Made by a program: the position numbers and the translations under genes
Shown here: one piece after another, positions 17,001 to 24,971 of the stretch
Layout of the letters: each line of letters opens with the position of its first letter
How positions within the stretch are numbered: the first letter of the stretch is position 1
From: Clostridia bacterium
GTDB lineage: Bacteria > Bacillota > Clostridia > Oscillospirales > CAG-272
NCBI GenBank assembly: GCA_017504625.1
Contig: JAFVQU010000003.1
Span: 1-64,000, forward strand
Length of the DNA: 64,000 nt
Reading direction: 5' to 3'
Notes under the pieces: model-generated
Seen by the model: the letters and a program-made list of their open reading frames with translations, nothing else
Told to the model about the DNA's origin: nothing
Databases searched by the model: none

Positions 17001-18419
17001 CTCGGTAGGAGCCTCGGTGGGAGTCTCGGGGTCGGTAGTTTCGCCGCCTGCAACAAAGAACTCGATCTTGTCGATCATGCATCTCTTTCCGCTGGTAACG
17101 GAGAACGAAACAGTCTTGGAAGAAGAAGTGTCAACTTCTATCGCATCATACTCACCGTCGTTGCTGGACTTGGTGAGAGCGGTTGCCGTTCCGTTAACAG
17201 TAACGGTTGCGTTGTTTGCCTTATACTTTGCGGCATAGATAATTACCTTCTCTACGTCAGCGGGAGCAGTGAAGGAGAAGCTTCCTGCTACGGAGCCGGT
17301 ACCAAGCTTCAATGCGGAGTTACCTGTTAAATCTCTTGCATTGGCGTATACTTTTGTAAGGTTTGTCAGAGTAAGAGTGTAGGCTCCCTCTGTGTAAGAT
17401 TTAGAGCCGGTAATTTCAGACCCGTCGGCGTGGCTTGCCGCGCCGTTTGCGCCAAAGTCAAAGGTTGCCGCAGCGGTGTTTCCTGCGGGAGTGTCTGGCT
17501 GGGTGGGTTCGTTGCCTTCGGGCTGGTTAGAGCCGCTTCCGCTACCGCCCTCGGTAGGAGTATAAACGTTGCCTGCCTTAGCCTGTCCGGAGGGAGTTTC
17601 CATATTGGCGGGAACTTCCTCATCGAAGAGCTGCCAAGCAAGCTCGGGGTAGTCAATGAATACGTTTCTGTTACCCTGAATGCTTTCGACCGAGTCGTTT
17701 CTGCCCATTTCCCAGGTGTCAACGGGGTCAAGCTCGCACCAGTCGAGAAGAACGTCAACGCTCTCAAATACCTTGGTAACGCTTGTTGCGCCCCAATCGG
17801 AGTTCCATCTTACGTAAACGTAGAGGATGATTCTCGCAACGTCGCCCTTAGCATAGTCTTCGGGTTCGTAATATCCGGAGGATTCGCCGAATTTCTTGCT
17901 GCTTCTATCACCGTTCACTCCCGCATTTTCGGGTCTGATGTGATGAAGGTCAGCACCGCCACCCGAGGTGTTACCACCGCCAAGGCTCTGGGGCCATACG
18001 TGCTCACGGTTGCAAGCCCAAACGCCGTCCCATTGAGAAGGTACCATGGAGACGTCGGTGTAAAGAAGGGTTGCCTTCGTTGTGTCGCCGCCCTCACAGT
18101 CGGTATTCCAAACGAAATTCTTGCAATCGGTGTAACTTGCAGTCTCGTGACCTGCCTTCATGAGTGCATTCAGCGCGGATTGCAGCTCAGTGGGGGTTTT
18201 TGTTATAAGATTGTTATACGTATTGCTACCGGTGTAATAGTCAACGGCGTTGTCTGACAACTCAGTACACGTTTCGTGACGCGTACCCCAGTTATCTATA
18301 ACACTCGGATCATCGGGGGTGATGCTGACCCCATCTGCCGATGCCATCAAAGGCAGGCTGGATATAATTATCACAACCGCCATTAAGAAGGCAAGTAATT
18401 TGATGTTTTTGACTTTCAT
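14064..18419 (-). CDS. Giant secreted endonuclease I-family protein with OB-folds and repeat stalks
   Basis: 1,451 residues. Order: signal peptide (1-28); endonuclease I domain (about 40-275) with the catalytic NREHVWPQS (137-145) and DLHHIRP (157-163); a beta-sandwich domain (about 310-455); a stalk of TEAP/DTTE repeats (about 465-550); a beta-rich domain; an OB-fold (YNTQYGNSTI); another beta domain; three more OB-folds, the last two nearly duplicates (EINTPW...YGNITVTI); a second stalk of about 19 ETDPV repeats; then a GCGSS-hydrophobic-KKKED C-terminal anchor. It should degrade extracellular DNA or RNA at the cell surface. The second ATG (18419) is used because GGAGGT overlaps the first. 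Promoter and terminator make it monocistronic. Confidence 0.88.
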   Translation of the reverse strand: MKVKNIKLLAFLMAVVIIISSLPLMASADGVSITPDDPSVIDNWGTRHETCTELSDNAVDYYTGSNTYNNLITKTPTELQSALNALMKAGHETASYTDCKNFVWNTDCEGGDTTKATLLYTDVSMVPSQWDGVWACNREHVWPQSLGGGNTSGGGADLHHIRPENAGVNGDRSSKKFGESSGYYEPEDYAKGDVARIILYVYVRWNSDWGATSVTKVFESVDVLLDWCELDPVDTWEMGRNDSVESIQGNRNVFIDYPELAWQLFDEEVPANMETPSGQAKAGNVYTPTEGGSGSGSNQPEGNEPTQPDTPAGNTAAATFDFGANGAASHADGSEITGSKSYTEGAYTLTLTNLTKVYANARDLTGNSALKLGTGSVAGSFSFTAPADVEKVIIYAAKYKANNATVTVNGTATALTKSSNDGEYDAIEVDTSSSKTVSFSVTSGKRCMIDKIEFFVAGGETTDPETPTEAPTEAPTEAPTEAPTEAPTEAPTEAPTEAPTEAPTEAPTEAPTEAPTEAPTEAPTEDTTEDTTEDTTEDTTEEPTEQPDTPTTESAYNKITTLAELTTGKYVIVASNGYAPTILGSGSSPWVEAGQPTVTGDIISVENATGFIWTITVSDSGVILTDANGASIAPKAANTNGIKSGTYNWTITCNNGTFKIKSADADTVTFAFNSDAQYLKFRGYKNSTAGDTTKYPSDFTLYKLNETTGGETPTPPTEPDTPTPPTEPETPTYPEADSTLTIPEVIALGNSMEHNTYTPGKYYVTGVITEVYNTQYGNSTITDAAGNIFTVYGIYSADGNTRYDAMTVKPVAGDTITVYGIIGRYNDTPQMKSGWLIEHIPGGSDDSETTAPEETTEPSEGETTEPSEGEITVSKTMSELISANGWDNTTVGQEFDLDDVVTVRVDGGANSGKAYSGNHIRIYATDSPAGSLTIYLAEGYELVSVKVSTLEGTYAHLCVSGNSTDIGNTTVPASGSYIVLNSVKNGSDGKQVRVTGIEVTYKEGDGGSAPPPSSSEYVETTFSAANALPSGTRVILKGTVTSIDTPWSDSTYCMSVTITNAIGKTFYVYKLATEVEVGDVISVKGSIGSYNGKNQIAAGATAILLDHVEIVEPETPEVSIPEAIALPDDTKVIVSGTVVEINTPWNAAYGNITVTIADEDGNTLYVYRLSTDVKVGDIITITGKVGSYNGAKQIAQGATAEITGHKEVEGPDYAEVSIPEAIVLPDETFVIVKGTVAEINTPWSDSYGNITVTIEDEEGNTLYIYRLSTKVEVGDIITVTGKMDTYNDDRQIAQGATAVINGQAEPEETDPVETDPVETDPVETDPVETDPVETDPVETDPVETDPVETDPVETDPVETDPVETDPVETDPVETDPVETDPVETDPVETDPVETDPVETDPVETDPKAEQPTEAPAPTKDDGCGSSITGGALMISVLCMGLVAVVFKKKED
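14205..14505 (-). repeat. In-frame 15-bp tandem repeats encoding ETDPV
   Basis: About 19 units of a 15-bp repeat (minus strand reads Glu-Thr-Asp-Pro-Val), differing only at third positions. It forms the negatively charged second stalk of the nuclease; it is coding, not CRISPR. Confidence 0.9.
16848..17030 (-). repeat. In-frame 12-bp tandem repeats encoding TEAP
   Basis: About 14 or more units of GGAGCCTCGGTN (plus strand), coding Pro-Thr-Glu-Ala on the minus strand, followed by 15-bp DTTE units (16800-16847). A flexible, possibly glycosylated surface linker. Confidence 0.9.
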
Positions 18420-18455
18420 TTCTACCTCCATAGAATGTTTATTTGGTCACCTTCT

Positions 18456-18484
18456 ATTATGGCACATCCTGTCGAATTTGTCAA
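18456..18484 (-). promoter_or_regulatory. Promoter of the nuclease gene
   Basis: Minus strand TTGACA (18479-18484), 17 nt, CATAAT (18456-18461). Confidence 0.8.
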
Positions 18485-18630
18485 TAATATTTTATATATA
18501 TATATAACTTTGTATACATTGTCCCACAGGATTGTGCATTAGTGACAAAATCTCGCAGGGCTTATTTTCACGCAAAAGGGAAGACGTTCAAATTACCAAT
18601 AAAAAATGATGAAAAAAGATGTTTTCACCA

Positions 18631-18659
18631 TTGAAATATTTTTTTTCGTATGTTATAAT
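18631..18659 (+). promoter_or_regulatory. Promoter of the FAD protein gene
   Basis: TTGAAA (18631-18636), 17 nt, TATAAT (18654-18659) with an extended TGT. The gap 18420-18723 otherwise holds only AT-rich sequence and the divergent nuclease promoter. Confidence 0.75.
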
Positions 18660-18723
18660 GAACTTAGCTAATGCAATTGAGGGCACTATATGTAAATATT
18701 AAATTTTAAAAGAGGTAGATTGA

Positions 18724-20088
18724 ATGAACTACGACATAATCATTATCGGCGCGGGCCCCGGAGGAATTTTTGCGGCATACGAGCTGATGCAAAAAAAGCC
18801 AAGCTTGAAGGTGGCTGTATTCGAGGCAGGGCATATGCTCAGCCGTCGTCACTGCCCCATTGACGGCGATAAGATAAAGACCTGTATCGGATGTAAGAGC
18901 TGTTCTATAATGAGTGGCTTTGGCGGCGCGGGAGCTTTTTCCGACGGAAAATATAATATCACAAACGATTTCGGCGGCTCGCTTTACGAGTACATAGGAA
19001 GAAAGCGCGCGCTTGATCTTATGCACTACGTTGACGAAATAAATATGAGCTACGGCGGCGACGGATGCAAGCTTTACAGCACTGCGGGTACTCGCTTTAA
19101 GACGGTCTGCATTCAGAACGATCTGCATTTGCTTGATGCGTCGGTACGACATCTCGGCACCGATATCAACTACGTCGTTCTTGAAAATCTCTACGCCTTT
19201 TTGGAGAGCAAGGTGGACTTTTTCTTTGACACTCCCGTAGAGACCATCGAGGTCATTGACGGAGGTTATTCTGTCAAATGTAAGGGTGCAATATACTCTT
19301 GTGAAAAATGCATAGTTTCTGTGGGAAGAAGCGGCAGTAAATGGATGGAAAAGGTTTGCAAGGAGCTTAAAATTCCCACCAAATCCAACCGCGTTGATAT
19401 CGGCGTTCGCGTTGAGCTTCCCGCATCTGTATTCGCGCATCTGACCGACGAATTGTATGAAAGTAAGATCGTATACCGCACCGAGACCTACGGTGACAAG
19501 GTGCGTACCTTCTGTATGAACCCCAAGGGTGCGGTCGTAAACGAGAACACCAACGGAATTATAACCGTCAACGGTCACAGCTATGAGGATCCCGCAAAGC
19601 AGACCGAAAATACTAACTTTGCACTGCTTGTGGCAAAGCATTTTTCAGAGCCCTTTAAGGATTCCAACGGATACGGCGAGTCTATCGCAAGACTCAGCAA
19701 TATGCTTGGCGGTGGAGTTATCGTACAGCGCTTTGGCGATCTTATCCGCGGCAGACGCTCAACTCCCAAGAGAATTGAGGAAGCCTTTATCACGCCTACG
19801 CTTCAGGCAACTCCCGGCGACCTCAGCCTCGTTCTTCCCAAGCGAATTCTTGACGGTATTATCGAGATGATCTACGCGCTTGATAAGGTAGCCCCCGGTA
19901 CTGCTAACGAGGATACCTTGCTTTACGGTGTAGAGGTCAAGTTCTACAATATGGAGGTCGAGGTCAACGAAAAGCTTGAGAGCTGTTACCCCGGACTTTA
20001 TATTATCGGTGACGGCAGCGGAATTACTCACTCGCTCTCGCACGCATCGGCAAGCGGCGTTCACGTTGCAAGAGATATTACACAGTAA
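18724..20088 (+). CDS. COG2509-type FAD-dependent oxidoreductase
   Basis: A 454-residue flavoprotein. The N-terminal dinucleotide fold is IIIIGAGPGGIFAAYEL with the acidic FAD-ribose residue in VAVFEAGH; the C-terminal FAD motif is LYIIGDGSGITHSLSHASASG. A Cys pair and a single Cys (C-I-G-C-K-S-C, around 58-64) follow the first Rossmann segment and could be redox active. It matches the widely distributed but uncharacterised FAD-dependent dehydrogenases of COG2509. The substrate is unknown. AGAGGTAG precedes the ATG. It stands alone between its own promoter and a shared terminator. Confidence 0.85.
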   Translation: MNYDIIIIGAGPGGIFAAYELMQKKPSLKVAVFEAGHMLSRRHCPIDGDKIKTCIGCKSCSIMSGFGGAGAFSDGKYNITNDFGGSLYEYIGRKRALDLMHYVDEINMSYGGDGCKLYSTAGTRFKTVCIQNDLHLLDASVRHLGTDINYVVLENLYAFLESKVDFFFDTPVETIEVIDGGYSVKCKGAIYSCEKCIVSVGRSGSKWMEKVCKELKIPTKSNRVDIGVRVELPASVFAHLTDELYESKIVYRTETYGDKVRTFCMNPKGAVVNENTNGIITVNGHSYEDPAKQTENTNFALLVAKHFSEPFKDSNGYGESIARLSNMLGGGVIVQRFGDLIRGRRSTPKRIEEAFITPTLQATPGDLSLVLPKRILDGIIEMIYALDKVAPGTANEDTLLYGVEVKFYNMEVEVNEKLESCYPGLYIIGDGSGITHSLSHASASGVHVARDITQ

Positions 20089-20099
20089 CAAACATAATA

Positions 20100-20131
20100 A
20101 AAAAAGCAGACCTCGTGTGAGGTCTGCTTTT
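20100..20131. terminator. Bidirectional terminator
   Basis: AAAAGCAGACCTC-GTGT-GAGGTCTGCTTTT, a perfect 13-bp stem between convergent genes. Confidence 0.93.
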
Positions 20132-20136
20132 GTTTT

Positions 20137-22308
20137 TTATTTTTCAGGGAAATTAAGTGTGTTGCAGGTCTTTGTTCCGTCCTCTTCGATAACTGCAAGA
20201 ACGCACCCACGGTAGGAGGTCTTGGAGTTCCAGTTACAGGGAGCAATCTCAACGGTTATCTCCTGGTCTTTGAATTCCTTGAGCCAGTTGTACTGACTTG
20301 CGCTCGAGGAATAGAGAAGTATCTTGGTGCTTCCGCTTGTAACGTAGATGTTCGTATAGTACTGAGCTTCAACAACCTCTATGCTTGCCTTGAACACGTA
20401 TACCTCTGCGCCGTGGTCCTCGTTGTAGTCAAGGGCGTAGAAGTCCTGCGCGGTCTTATCGGTAATAAAGGAAACGGTAGAGTAGTCGTGAGAGCCGTAA
20501 TTGTTTACGAGAACCTCGCAAGCATCAATGTTGGTTTGGCCGAAGCCCGAAGAACCGTCCTTAAGTCTGATGGCTCTCGTACCTCTGATGATAACCTCGT
20601 TACCAAGCTGAACCTTAGAGAGCTGCTCCTCGTCCATAATGACCGCGATAGCACCGCTCTCGTCGATGAGGTAGAAACCGGACTGGTTAACGAGAGAAGG
20701 ACCAACGATACCCTTAACGGTGATGATCTCGCCAACGGTTGATCCGATAGCCTCACCAACGGTGATCGAGGGGATCTCCTCTTCGGAAATAGTAACGTTT
20801 ACGGTCACGGTGTCAGAGGCGGTGACGCCGTTATAGGAAGCGGTTACTGTAACGGTAGCGGTTCCGCTATTATTACAGTGCATTATGATCTTGCCTTCCT
20901 CGTTTGCAATAGAGATGACGTTCTCGTCGCTCGATGCGTAAGTAAGAGTTGCGTTCTCAAATCCGAGAAGAACAGAGGAAACGCTATCTACAAGCTCAAG
21001 CGCGGGGTCGCCTGTGTAGTTTGCTTCAAACTGGGGAACGCCGTAATACTTAACTGCGTGCTCTGCGGCGTTGTTTACGTCAAAGGTGAAGCCTTCGTCA
21101 ACAACCTTTACGGGGAGGAAACGGAATACGCATCCTGCTACGGTTGACTTTGCGTTGAGGGCTACGAGATATACGGTGCATACCTTGCCGTCAAATGCGT
21201 CAAGCCAAGCAAAATCGCCGCCGTTGCACTGGGTGTAGGTGTAGGATCCCGTGGTTTCATCGAGATCGTTGATGTAGTAGTTAACAAATCCGCTACCGGG
21301 AACCTTCTTTACAAGAGCGGTGACCTTGAAAATCTGGGTGGTGATGTCCTCGGATACGGGAGTGTCGAGAATATCCTTAACGGTGGATACGGGGAAGGAA
21401 GCATCAGTCCAGTCATGGTTGCCATCGTCGTTGGAGATGAGAGTTACGCCTTCAAGCTGGTTACATCCAACGTATCCGTGCTTTGCTGCATTGTAGGACT
21501 CGTCAGCGAGTATCCAGTATGTCTTGGATGCCGCGATTTCTATCTTGTTGCCGATCTTAACTCTTGCGGCTGCGTCGCCATCGTAAACGTAGATGGAATC
21601 CGCGCCGTTAACGAGAATAAATCCGCAAGGCTTCATGCCGTTTGCGTATGTGATTCTTGCAACGATACCGCTAACGCGTACCTTTTCGCCCTCAGCGGCA
21701 GCTCTTGCCTCTGCAATAGTTGCCTCGGGGTATTCGGAAACGTCGACGTTGCCCTGATTTGACTCAAAGGAGATAAGTCTTGCGTTCTGTACCTCGGGAG
21801 TTCCGTTATAGTTCTGAAGAATACAGTGGAGAATTACAGTGTCGCCCTTGTATGGTATCTCGTCAAGCTCGCTGTATCTGAGTGCGCCGTCTACGCTGTA
21901 CGTGCCGTAGACCGAGATCTCGCCGGTCTCGTCGGTGATTACCATTCCGCCGTAAGTGGGATTGGTAACGGTCTTGATGGTGGCGCGGATGTAGTATCTT
22001 TCCTCGGTGATGTTGCCGGGCTCTCCGCAAAGCTCAATAGCTTCGGCGATAGTGATAAAGTCGTATTCGGGTTCGGGAGTAGTTGATTCGCTCTCATCCG
22101 TGGGCTCCTCGGTAGGCTCTTCGGAGGGCTCCTCGGAGGGAGTTTCTGTGGGAGCTTCGCTGGGAGTTTCGGAAGGCTCGTTCGTGGGCTCTTCTGTGGG
22201 AGCGTTTGTGGGCTCTTCTGTGGTCGTCTCTTCAACTATGCCACAGGCTACTGCCGATACGATCATGAGAAGTACAAGCAAGAGGGATAAGATTCTTGAA
22301 ATTTTCAT
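20137..22308 (-). CDS. OB-fold / Ig-like surface lipoprotein
   Basis: A 723-residue lipoprotein: signal peptide ending VSAVAC (lipobox, about residues 17-22), a proline/threonine/glutamate stalk (about 25-80), several OB-fold-type domains (for example the one with YGGMVITDETGEISVYG, and the later ITVKGIVGPS and VIIRGTRAI strands), and a bacterial Ig-like (Big_2) domain around 440-520 (ATVTVTASYNGVTASDTV). Its first OB domain resembles the fourth-from-last OB domain of the secreted nuclease at 14064, so the two share modules. No nuclease motif is present. It may bind nucleic acid or glycans at the cell surface. GGAG precedes the ATG. Confidence 0.8.
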   Translation of the reverse strand: MKISRILSLLLVLLMIVSAVACGIVEETTTEEPTNAPTEEPTNEPSETPSEAPTETPSEEPSEEPTEEPTDESESTTPEPEYDFITIAEAIELCGEPGNITEERYYIRATIKTVTNPTYGGMVITDETGEISVYGTYSVDGALRYSELDEIPYKGDTVILHCILQNYNGTPEVQNARLISFESNQGNVDVSEYPEATIAEARAAAEGEKVRVSGIVARITYANGMKPCGFILVNGADSIYVYDGDAAARVKIGNKIEIAASKTYWILADESYNAAKHGYVGCNQLEGVTLISNDDGNHDWTDASFPVSTVKDILDTPVSEDITTQIFKVTALVKKVPGSGFVNYYINDLDETTGSYTYTQCNGGDFAWLDAFDGKVCTVYLVALNAKSTVAGCVFRFLPVKVVDEGFTFDVNNAAEHAVKYYGVPQFEANYTGDPALELVDSVSSVLLGFENATLTYASSDENVISIANEEGKIIMHCNNSGTATVTVTASYNGVTASDTVTVNVTISEEEIPSITVGEAIGSTVGEIITVKGIVGPSLVNQSGFYLIDESGAIAVIMDEEQLSKVQLGNEVIIRGTRAIRLKDGSSGFGQTNIDACEVLVNNYGSHDYSTVSFITDKTAQDFYALDYNEDHGAEVYVFKASIEVVEAQYYTNIYVTSGSTKILLYSSSASQYNWLKEFKDQEITVEIAPCNWNSKTSYRGCVLAVIEEDGTKTCNTLNFPEK

Positions 22309-22340
22309 ATAATTCTCCTTAATAAAATATGTGCGTATAT

Positions 22341-22369
22341 ATTTTACATTAAAAGAGCGGTAAAGTCAA
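22341..22369 (-). promoter_or_regulatory. Promoter of the OB-fold lipoprotein
   Basis: Minus strand TTGACT (22364-22369), 17 nt, TAAAAT (22341-22346). Confidence 0.7.
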
Positions 22370-22479
22370 CATAAAACACGATATTTCAGCAAAAAAACCG
22401 TCTTTTTTTATATTTTGTTTCAACAACCAAGGTGAGAACTGCAAGTTTGATCCCAATACGACTTTAAGTGCTAAAAAAC

Positions 22480-22508
22480 TTGACAAAAACGGTAAAATCT
22501 AATATAAT
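22480..22508 (+). promoter_or_regulatory. Promoter of the unknown-rbfA-nrnA operon
   Basis: TTGACA (22480-22485), 17 nt, TATAAT (22503-22508). Confidence 0.85.
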
Positions 22509-22538
22509 TGTCTTAGTAAAAAGCTTGGAGGCGTTAGA

Positions 22539-23450
22539 GTGAGGATAATTCGCGATAATATCTATCTTTTTTCGGTCGCAAGGTCTTGCCCCGGCAAAAT
22601 CGTGGCGTGTCGCACGAATGATGGCGACGGCGCGGTAGGGAAGAATATCAACGACGTTATCGCGTTTGACAAAGTTGATCTTGATTATGCCTTTTCGCGC
22701 GAGGGCAACGAGGAGTACAGGAGCGTATGTCTTTCCTGTCAATATCGCGGAGAGAGGAAAGCGGTCGCGTTTTTCGACTTCATGTGCCGTTCGTCATCCT
22801 TGTGCCTTGCAGTAGTATTTGATTTTGAAATATCTTCCTCAGCGAAGGCGATGAATGCGCTCGGTTACGGTAATGCCGACCTTGCCCCTTCGCTCACAAG
22901 GCTTTGCGATGACAGCTTTTCAATCGCAGATCACGAGGCTTTTATGTATATAGCCTACGTTTACGGCTGCATTGCGCCGCTTGGCGAGCTTCGGGCGTGT
23001 CGTTCGTTTAACAGTGCTGAATTGCTGCGCAGATACGTTAATTTAGCCGCCGATTTCATTGGAGTTGAGGTCGAATACTCGACCAAAAACGACCAAAATA
23101 TTACATACTTCAATGACGAAAGATCAGTTTTTGCGGGCGGAATATGCGCCTCAGCTATACTGATCTCGTCAATACTTGCCCGTAAATTCTCAGATCTTGG
23201 CATGCTTTACGTTGAGGTCGTAATGGGTCGTGACGGCGCGTCTGTCTGCTTTGGGATAGATACAAAAAACGCTCTTGCGTTTGACAGCGCGAAATTCCTT
23301 GGCGACGTCGCGGATTCTTACGGTGTTTTGCTTGACAGGATCACCACGCGGCAGGGAGTGTCGCTCTTGCTCGTTCCGTTCTACGTTGACGTAGGTCTTG
23401 CGGAGGTCAAGGAGCGCGATATGTATCCGAGCATATCGGAATTTCTTTAA
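22539..23450 (+). CDS. Hypothetical protein, first gene of the rbfA operon
   Basis: A 303-residue soluble protein that I do not recognise. It starts at GTG 22539, preceded by TTGGAGG. It has alternating hydrophobic strands and helices, ten or so scattered cysteines, and no signal peptide or membrane helix. The region YGCIAPLGELRACRSFNSAELLRR and the later FAGGICASAILISSILARK look like helix-forming cores. From residue 160 on the pattern (two alpha/beta segments, then VSLLLVPFYVDVG) is loosely like a GHKL/regulator fold, but no nucleotide-binding boxes are present, so no function is assigned. It has its own promoter and is 78 nt from rbfA. Confidence 0.75.
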   Translation: MRIIRDNIYLFSVARSCPGKIVACRTNDGDGAVGKNINDVIAFDKVDLDYAFSREGNEEYRSVCLSCQYRGERKAVAFFDFMCRSSSLCLAVVFDFEISSSAKAMNALGYGNADLAPSLTRLCDDSFSIADHEAFMYIAYVYGCIAPLGELRACRSFNSAELLRRYVNLAADFIGVEVEYSTKNDQNITYFNDERSVFAGGICASAILISSILARKFSDLGMLYVEVVMGRDGASVCFGIDTKNALAFDSAKFLGDVADSYGVLLDRITTRQGVSLLLVPFYVDVGLAEVKERDMYPSISEFL

Positions 23451-23528
23451 TATCGGAATAACGAAGAAAATAATAAGACAATAATAGAAAATGAGAAATG
23501 TCGCTAAAGCGGCAGAGAGGAAAGCAAC

Positions 23529-23906
23529 ATGGCAAAATACAGAAGAGAGAGAATAAACGACGAATTCAGAAACGAGATCGCGATCATACTCCGTGAGGTC
23601 AAGGATCCAAGAGTTGCAAAGGCTTTTGTCAGCGTGACCGCGGCGGAGGTGACTCCCGATCTTAAGTTTGCGAAGGTATACTATTCGTCGCTTATGGGAG
23701 ATAAAAAAGAGGTCAAGCGCGGACTTATCTCAAGTGCGGGATTTATCAGAGGTCAGATCGCGAAGAGAATGAATCTTCGCGTAACCCCCGAGATAAGCTT
23801 CGTTGAGGACGGTTCTATAGAGTATGGAGCAAAGATCTCTAAGATACTTGAGGGAATTACAATCACAGACCCCGACGGAGAAGACGAAACCGACGGAGAG
23901 AACTGA
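23529..23906 (+). CDS. rbfA: 30S ribosome-binding factor A
   Basis: A 125-residue KH-fold protein that helps mature the 30S subunit and 16S rRNA 5' end. Family features are the N-terminal RRERINDEFRNEIAIIL, VKDPRVAKAFVSVTAAEVTPD and the C-terminal LRVTPEISFVEDGSIEYGAKI. AGAGGAAAG precedes the ATG. nrnA follows 3 nt after the stop, an arrangement common in Bacillota. Confidence 0.96.
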   Translation: MAKYRRERINDEFRNEIAIILREVKDPRVAKAFVSVTAAEVTPDLKFAKVYYSSLMGDKKEVKRGLISSAGFIRGQIAKRMNLRVTPEISFVEDGSIEYGAKISKILEGITITDPDGEDETDGEN

Positions 23907-23909
23907 TAA

Positions 23910-24926
23910 ATGAACGATGTAGCAGAGTTTGTCGCGCTTAGCGCAAGTGACGTTGCCGAAGCACTTTGTAAGAAGGACAATATACTTATACTTTTTCATC
24001 ATAATCCCGACGGCGATGCGTCAGGAAGCGCGTTTGCACTCAAAAGCTTTCTTGATAGCGTAGGAAAGAGAGCGGTATGCCTCTGTCCCGATGAGATGCC
24101 CGAAAGATTACTGTTTATTTCTGACGGATTGCAGGAGAAGGTTACCGCAGAGGCGTTGCCCGAGGACTTTGTTCCCGAGCTTATACTTTCGGTGGACACG
24201 GCATCGCCCTCGCAGCTCGGAACACTCTACGAGAGCTATCGGGGCAAGATCGACGCTATGATAGATCATCACGGCAAGGGAACTCCGTACGCGGACAACT
24301 ATATAGTGCCCACGGCGTCGTCGTGCGGCGAGGTTCTGTACGGTGTGATACGCGATATGGCTCAACGGCTTGGAGTAGATATTCCGCTTCGCACTAAAAG
24401 CCTTATCTACACTGCGATAAGCTCAGATACGGGATGCTTCAGATACAGCAACGTGGCGCCTTCAACTCACAACGTTGCGGCAGAGCTTATTGAGAGCGGA
24501 GTTGACTCGGCGGATATAAACCACAAGCTTTTCGGCATGAAGAGCCTAAAGCAGATGCAGGTAGAGCATGCGGGCTTTGAGAGAATGAATATGCACCTTG
24601 GCGGAAAGCTGGCGATAATTACGTTCCCGTATGATCTTAAGGAACAGTACGGTGCGGAAAACGAGCATCTTGAAACGCTTGTTGACGTTGCGAGATGTAT
24701 TCGCGGAGTTGAGGTGGCGGCGGTTATCAAGCAACCCGAGGCTGAGAACAGATTTCGCGTATCAATGCGATCCTCATGCGATCTTGACGTTTCGGAAATA
24801 TGCGCGCTTTACGGCGGAGGTGGACACGTCCGCGCGGCAGGATGCACGATAGTGGCGGATTCGATACTTTCTGCGGAAATGACGGTAGTTCTCGCAATAG
24901 AGCAGCGGATGCTCGAGGAAGAATAA
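23910..24926 (+). CDS. nrnA: NrnA: bifunctional oligoribonuclease / pAp phosphatase
   Basis: A 338-residue DHH/DHHA1 phosphoesterase. It degrades nano-RNA and dephosphorylates pAp. Metal-binding motifs: HHNPDGDASGSA (about residues 30-41), a central Asp (VDTASPSQ), MIDHHGKG (DHH) and SDTGCFRYSN; the DHHA1 half ends with YGGGGHVRAAGCTI. It closes the operon with rbfA. Confidence 0.94.
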   Translation: MNDVAEFVALSASDVAEALCKKDNILILFHHNPDGDASGSAFALKSFLDSVGKRAVCLCPDEMPERLLFISDGLQEKVTAEALPEDFVPELILSVDTASPSQLGTLYESYRGKIDAMIDHHGKGTPYADNYIVPTASSCGEVLYGVIRDMAQRLGVDIPLRTKSLIYTAISSDTGCFRYSNVAPSTHNVAAELIESGVDSADINHKLFGMKSLKQMQVEHAGFERMNMHLGGKLAIITFPYDLKEQYGAENEHLETLVDVARCIRGVEVAAVIKQPEAENRFRVSMRSSCDLDVSEICALYGGGGHVRAAGCTIVADSILSAEMTVVLAIEQRMLEEE

Positions 24927-24956
24927 AAAAGGAATTGCAATCGCAATTCCTTTTTT
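24925..24956. terminator. Bidirectional terminator
   Basis: AAAAAAGGAATTGC-AATC-GCAATTCCTTTTTT, perfect 14-bp stem between nrnA and the LRR gene. Confidence 0.93.
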
Positions 24957-24971
24957 GTTTATTTGATCTTA

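Noticed and set aside
14205-17030. Regular short repeats that could suggest a CRISPR array
   Set aside because: Units of 15 and 12 bp without spacers, in frame, encoding ETDPV and TEAP stalks.
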